Below the pieces are notes generated by a model. That model worked only from the letters and a program-made list of their open reading frames with translations. It made no database searches and was not told the DNA's origin. A DNA stretch of 64,000 nt, taken from positions 3,348,001-3,412,000 of the forward strand of contig JAGKQI010000098.1 of the NCBI GenBank assembly GCA_018806915.1. Reading direction: 5' to 3'. The translations under genes were made by a program, and so were the position numbers. Below are positions 58,987 through 64,000 of this stretch, piece after piece. This DNA is from Phytophthora colocasiae (taxonomy: Eukaryota > Oomycota > Peronosporomycetes > Peronosporales > Peronosporaceae). Every line of letters begins with the position of its first letter. Positions within the stretch are counted from its first letter, which is position 1.

Positions 58987-61665
58987 ATGACCTCGCATTC
59001 CTCCAGCGGAGACGACTGGGCATTGCGCACGAACCTTCAGCTGTGCGGCTCTGTGTCTCCCCCCACGTACGCAGACTTGCGCACAGCAGCGCATCTCCAG
59101 ACATTCGACGTGCACGACGGAGCCTCGGCGCTATGGGGCGACGGGGGCAAACTCTTCTTGGTAAACGTATTCCACCAGAGCCAAGCTAAGCAAACAGACA
59201 CACCCAAGGAGCAGCTGCTGCGACATGTAACGTTAGACCCACCACTACAGCCGCACGAGGCGGCCGAGGTGGAGCAGATCAAGCTCAACGCTAGCGGCTC
59301 GCAGGTGCTGGTGGTGGCCAAGAGCTGGCTTAAAGTACTGCGTTTACCCGTGGACATCAAACACAAGTCACAGAGTCTACAGCTCCGCGAGGAGGAGGAA
59401 AAATTACAGAGATTCCTCATTAAGTTTGAAGACGGCAGCGAACAGGAGGTTACGGTCAAAGAGGACGATCTTAATGACCAGGGCATAGCGGAACAGGTAA
59501 TGCGGCGCGCAGCAACTGGCAAACGTGTGGCTTTCGTGTCACGTGAACAATGCGTATCCTCCGTTAGAGCTGTTGGGTACTTCACTACAGTGCGGCACGC
59601 GGCGTGGCACCCTCTGAGCGACATGCACGTCGTGGTGCTCTCAGACTCGGAGGAAATCGAGGTGTTCAACACGCAACGAGATGTGTCCAAGCCAGAGCAG
59701 CGCCATCGACTGGATTTCCCTTCCAAGGCTCGCACTACAGGGGCAATCTCAACGTGCTTCTCCTTTGGTGCTTCGATACAGCTTCAACATCAACACGCAG
59801 GCCAAATGCAAGCGGGGCAGGTTTGGGATGCGTTTACATGCTACATTTTGCGCTCGGACGGTGCAGTGTATGCCATGTGCCCTCTCGTGCCCTATGATTG
59901 CTGCGTGAGCAAGACATTCCTTGAGGTTTTAGGCACGGAAGTGGATGCGCAGATCACTGTGTGCAAACAGAAAATGGAGCTCACCGGAAGCGGACTGCAG
60001 GCACGTCTTCTCGAGCTCAAGTCCCAAAAGTACTGGTTGCAAGAAGGTTGGGCACCGGCGTCCACACAGATGCGGCGTAGTAGCCCTCGCTTCGGTGGAC
60101 GCACGCAAACCCCTATTGCAGATGTGTTTTGCTATCTGAGTCCGCACGTGAGCGGTATTTCACCAGATACATGGCCGCTTGCGCTGCAAGGACCCGTGGA
60201 TGTGACACCCCAGTCTGTCGTGGAAGGCAAGAACCAAGTATCAGGAGGATCTTCTGCTATGTCGCTGCTTGCGGTGCCCCATGCCTCGCGCAATTCCACG
60301 GAGAAACGCTCTATTAGTGCGTCCCCCTTTTTGATGCGTATCTTCACATCGGGTCATGTGGAACTGATCTTACTGGATGCGCCTATCCGACCTCAGTGGA
60401 GAAGCAATCGACAGACAACGACTGCCAATTCGATGCGCAAGCTACCAGCGTTGTTGCTTGAGTGCCTCAACCTAGGAATAGACGATTCCGGCGGTAAGGC
60501 TGTGCTTGAGCGAGACACTGCTGATCCGCGACTGGTATACTGTCTTCATTCGACGGGCGTCCATGTGATCAATGTGAGTTGGGTATTTGCTATTGCTTCT
60601 GGCAAACAGTTTACGACATTGCCGAAGAGCTCTGTTCGACACGTCTTTAGCGTGTCGCCGGGCAGTGCTGGTTCTGCCCAACAGCCGTCATCTCCTGGTA
60701 CAGCGGTATCAAATGTTGTCGGCGCACGCGTTGTGAAAAATGTAAACTTTGGGCACCTCCTGCTGCTACGCCTTGCATCTGGCAGTTTTGAAGTCGTCAA
60801 CGTCAGTGCCGCGTCCAGCGAGCTACTAAAGGGAGTCCTCACGGATAACAGCAACGCGAGTATTGATGCACAGAATTTGCAAAAAACGCTGCCAGACACA
60901 TTGGCGTCGATGGCATCATCGAAGTCACGCTCTGCTCTGCCGGCGTCCAGTACCAACTCGAGTGACGGTGGAATCCGGCCGTTCGGAGATATTGTCGAGG
61001 AGAAACTGGAGGCTCTTAGCGCGCGTGGAACGAGAGTTACTGGTAGCACACTAATGCCTGAAGTTGACGACGCAGTTCTTGCCTTCGTGCTCGAACGAGT
61101 GAAGATTTTGTATGAGGACGTGGAGTACATCGACGAGATGGATCAGCTCATGCGCGACCGGCTCCAGCTACAGACTACATTGGTAAAGACGCAGACTGAA
61201 AAGGTGGTTGCTGTACAGAAGAGCGCCGACGATGCTCGCGCGTCCATGAAGAAGCTACTGGAGAAGATGGAGCGCGCTCTTGCAGTTCAAAAGAATTTGA
61301 GTAAGCGTGCGGCAGCAGTACTCCAGGCAGTGAAGGAGAATCAGCCCAATTTATCTCGTGCTGAGCGTGAATTCAAGAGCGAGCTGGACTTGATGGCTGT
61401 GGAGGTACGCCGAATGAAGCCTCGAGTAGCAGAGTTAACGGTGCAAGGCCAGCGGACGGTGCGTTCACTGGAGAGTGCAGCATTGTCGGCGTCCTCGTCT
61501 CGTCGGTATTGGAATCCCCTTGCTACGTCTGGGAGCTCTTCAGGGCTGTCGAATGAAAAGAAGAAAATGTGCTACGATGTTCTTCGCGCTGAAACGCAGC
61601 TGATCGATGATACAAAGGTGCTGCTGGAGGATCTGAGCGCAAACTTGCAGCGGTTGAAGGAGTAG
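58987..61665 (+). CDS. Nucleoporin NUP88 homologue
   Basis: A single-exon 892-aa protein. Residues 1-550 look like a seven-bladed propeller (LFLVNVFHQ, AAWHPLSDMHVVVLSDSEEIEVFN, VYAMCPLVPYDCC). Residues about 690-890 are a coiled coil with the family-like segment NQPNLSRAEREFKSELDLMAVEVRRMKP, comparable to the LSDSER-type stretch of animal NUP88. NUP88 sits on the cytoplasmic side of the nuclear pore with NUP214/NUP62 and helps CRM1 export and mRNP release. Animal NUP88 is about 740 aa; the extra length lies in loops of the propeller, including a charged insertion around 135-180. Assignment is by layout and local motifs. Confidence 0.75.
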   Translation: MTSHSSSGDDWALRTNLQLCGSVSPPTYADLRTAAHLQTFDVHDGASALWGDGGKLFLVNVFHQSQAKQTDTPKEQLLRHVTLDPPLQPHEAAEVEQIKLNASGSQVLVVAKSWLKVLRLPVDIKHKSQSLQLREEEEKLQRFLIKFEDGSEQEVTVKEDDLNDQGIAEQVMRRAATGKRVAFVSREQCVSSVRAVGYFTTVRHAAWHPLSDMHVVVLSDSEEIEVFNTQRDVSKPEQRHRLDFPSKARTTGAISTCFSFGASIQLQHQHAGQMQAGQVWDAFTCYILRSDGAVYAMCPLVPYDCCVSKTFLEVLGTEVDAQITVCKQKMELTGSGLQARLLELKSQKYWLQEGWAPASTQMRRSSPRFGGRTQTPIADVFCYLSPHVSGISPDTWPLALQGPVDVTPQSVVEGKNQVSGGSSAMSLLAVPHASRNSTEKRSISASPFLMRIFTSGHVELILLDAPIRPQWRSNRQTTTANSMRKLPALLLECLNLGIDDSGGKAVLERDTADPRLVYCLHSTGVHVINVSWVFAIASGKQFTTLPKSSVRHVFSVSPGSAGSAQQPSSPGTAVSNVVGARVVKNVNFGHLLLLRLASGSFEVVNVSAASSELLKGVLTDNSNASIDAQNLQKTLPDTLASMASSKSRSALPASSTNSSDGGIRPFGDIVEEKLEALSARGTRVTGSTLMPEVDDAVLAFVLERVKILYEDVEYIDEMDQLMRDRLQLQTTLVKTQTEKVVAVQKSADDARASMKKLLEKMERALAVQKNLSKRAAAVLQAVKENQPNLSRAEREFKSELDLMAVEVRRMKPRVAELTVQGQRTVRSLESAALSASSSRRYWNPLATSGSSSGLSNEKKKMCYDVLRAETQLIDDTKVLLEDLSANLQRLKE

Positions 61666-62130
61666 TTTGCGTAGAAATTCGTCTGTCAGAAAACAATCGT
61701 AATGGCATCATGCAGGCGCTATGAAGAGTATCTTTTAATTCAGCGTGAAGTGTCCATGTCTCCTCTTGTCTACGTCGCGGCGCATACCATTGCCTCTCTG
61801 GCTCAAGTAAAGATGCGTGTCGTCATTCCGCTGTAGACACCACGGTGAGTGTGCCATATTCCACTTCACGGAGGTCATGTACCGGAGCATGTAGTACCAT
61901 GTATGCTTTGTCGCGTTTGGGTTGGGCGATCGCTGAGCGAGCAACCACACCCATCATTACCTTACGAGTTAACAGCAGCTGTCAACTCTAATGAAGGCGT
62001 CACGCGTTGTTGGTCGCGTCAAATGACAACGTATCAAATCTAACCAAAATCTACGAATTGTATACAAACAGTACCAGTAGCATCGAAATAAGCATATTTA
62101 TACTGAAACATGTGACAGCGTCACCTAAAT
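61666..62130. other. Intergenic DNA, no gene seen
   Basis: 465 bp between the NUP88-like gene and the decayed MULE. A GTGACAGCGTCACC inverted motif occurs near 62110. No TIR of the following element could be fixed. Confidence 0.45.
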
Positions 62131-64000
62131 TTGCAAGTGCCCACAGCCAATCATTCTAGAAGCACGGTACGATTCACCATAGCTAACCACTTGGCTTTTG
62201 CCTACGTTCCTATTGAGTCTACGGACCCGCACCCAAGCCCCCACACGCCTGCTCGCCTACTAAACCCAAGAATGCCTCGCCGACTAGACTGGATGCTCCT
62301 TGCCCAAAGCCTGTCACTAAACGACGCGAACCTACTGCTCGATACGTTCAAAGCTACCGCTGTCATGAAAAGCGATGTTACGCCATGCATTCTGTGTGCA
62401 GCTCCAGAGCCGCACAACATGAGGGTGCGGCTGCTTCGCTGCTCCTGCGAGGCGTGCGCCAACGACATCCCGTACACTCGCTGCAAGTGGAGAGGGAAAA
62501 CCCAGCACTGTTCTGTGCTGAACATCATGACTGTGTGGGAGGCTGGCGCCCATGAATCCCCTCGCCGGCCGGAGAGGCACATCCGGCTGTCGGAGCCAAT
62601 GAAAGCGGTTGCCAGGGAAATGGCGGCGCACAACCACCGCCCCATGAGGATTCGAAACGCACTTCTCCGCCGCTTCAACCTTAACCAGGGCAGCTTGCCA
62701 TCTCTCGCTGTGGTGCAGCGCTTTGTTCATCATTATCGCGCTGCCCCACTTGGGTGGCAGTGACTTCTGGGACGATGTGTCCAACTTAGTCCGAGAGAGG
62801 GGCTTTACGGGCCAAGAAGATTTGTCTGAAGGCTTCACTTTCACGTGGAATACGGATGTGGATGGCCGTCGGTTATAGGCACTGGCACCGACACGGATCC
62901 GTTTGTTGTGGGGCTCTCCTCGAAAAATTGATGCAACGATGTGATCAAGTGCCAGCAGCTCACGTCTTACACGTGGATGCCACATTCAAGCTCAATCAGG
63001 TCAACTATCCTGTAATTGTTTTCGGGATTTCCGACTGCATGAGAACTTTCCATCTCCTCGCTGTGTTCATCTCTTCACAACGGACGAAGGTTCAATACGT
63101 AGAAGCTCTGTCAGCGCTGAAACGAGTATTCCGATCTGTGACTGGACATGACCTCGCACCTCGTTTCGTCATGGTTGATGCGGACGAAGCTCAACTGAAT
63201 GGCGTCGAAGAAGTTTTCTCACCTCTATTGAAGGAGCCAAACCAATTGGTTTGATGTGCTACTTTCACGTGCTGGCAAAGGTTCACGAAAAGACACGTGC
63301 ACTGGAGCCTTGCTTGCTGCTCGTGTAATGCGCGACATTGCTGATCTGCACTTTACTGCTACTGCGGGCGCGTATGCTGAAAAGAAGGCGAAGCTGTCTG
63401 GCTGGGAGGAAGACACAAGGCTCTCGAACTTCACTGCGTACTTTAAGAAACGTGGCTGGACAGCAGGTTCCACCGGTGGCAAATTTTCTACACTCGTCAG
63501 GCTTCGCCACTACCAATAACCCCGTCGAGCAGTACAACAGAGCCCTGAAGCGCGACTATACCTTGCACTCGCGCCTCAAAATGGGTGCACTGATAGAGCA
63601 ACTGCTACAGTGCTGCCGCACGGAAAGTTTAAAGGAGAAGCCATTCGCCACAGAAGTCACCCCTTCTCCTGTCCTCGTACGACGTGCCCGTGAACTTGAG
63701 CGAGCTCACAAGATACGCGAGCTTGTCTCAGGCCGATCTCGAGTGGCGTTTTTGCTTAATGACGCGCCTACAACATTAGAAGACCATGTACGTGGCGTCG
63801 GAGCTTTGCGATCGAGTGTATGACCCCATAGCCCGTCGCACCAACGAAGCATTACCTGTCACGTCCCGCCTCAGCATCCAGACGGCGCGTGCTGAAGTGC
63901 GCGGTATGCCAGGTGAAGGCTGGTGTGTCGATGTACTGCGTCATCATTGCCCTTGCGACTATCATCTAAAGTTTGGTGTGTGCACACACCTTGTGTTCGC
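62131..64000 (+). pseudogene. Decayed MULE transposase, different family
   Basis: Pieces of one MULE transposase appear in order in changing frames. An N-terminal Cys-rich part (62131-62763; CILCAAPE, CSCEAC) ends in a frameshift. The DDE start HVDATFKLNQVNYPVIVFG and the FVMVDADEAQLNGVEEVF block lie at about 62935-63250. MCYFHVLAKVH follows in another frame, then NNPVEQYNRALKRDY near 63520. A SWIM-like finger (CPCDYHLKFGVCTH) ends the window. At least five frameshifts or stops make it a pseudogene. It is not a copy of the intact MULE at 53.7-58.2 kb and continues beyond 64000. Confidence 0.85.

Overview
This is oomycete nuclear DNA, most likely Phytophthora or a close relative. The coding genes are compact and GC-rich, with short GT-AG introns of about 60-110 nt and closely packed convergent or divergent neighbours. 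The gene content fits: a gene pair resembling the expanded oomycete M96-like coiled-coil family, a receptor-like protein with one LRR per exon, a cilium/flagellum factor (CFAP298), and abundant Tc1/mariner and Mutator-like DNA transposons. No species is claimed. Exon structures were worked out by hand from splice signals and reading phase.

Layout. 1-2.5 kb: AT-rich DNA with a run of consecutive stem-loops and a non-autonomous Tc1/mariner element with 254-bp inverted repeats. 2.9-11.1 kb: JmjC protein with two chromo/Tudor-knot-like domains (+); RBR ubiquitin ligase with membrane anchor (-) divergent from seipin (+); a large ankyrin protein (+). 11.4-19 kb: LRR receptor-like pseudokinase (-); Tudor-less SMN homologue (+); a 57-aa membrane microprotein (-); a SHOC1/ZIP2-like XPF-fold protein (+). 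19-22 kb: two tandem M96-like paralogues (-) sharing an almost identical 335-bp block. 22.4-26.9 kb: WASH complex subunit 4 (-). 27-29.1 kb: repeat-rich DNA with a MITE, a fold-back element and an orphan ORF. 29.1-34.1 kb: SLC1-type transporter (+), CFAP298 (-) divergent from a Kelch-BTB protein (+). 34.2-50.1 kb: two paralogous minus-strand genes for mucin-like proteins with FLC/TRP-like multispanning C-termini, the first 3427 residues long with a ~6-kb coding minisatellite. 51.6-53.5 kb: ferroportin and a small membrane protein (-). 53.68-58.17 kb: a complete Mutator-like element with target-site duplication, TIRs and one gene combining transposase, SWIM finger and ULP1-type protease. 58.2-58.64 kb: tRNA-derived SINE with a 17-bp target-site duplication. 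59-61.7 kb: NUP88 homologue (+). 62.1-64 kb: decayed second Mutator-like element running off the window.

The housekeeping genes cover nuclear-pore, snRNP, WASH/endosome, lipid-droplet, iron-export, meiotic and flagellar functions and do not form one pathway. The strongest leads are: the stem-loop array; the two mucin-FLC genes with frameshifts inside their repeats; the MULE whose two introns share a 34-bp module; the conversion-like tract in the M96-like pair; the pseudokinase; and the SLC1 transporter lacking the conserved substrate-binding arginine.
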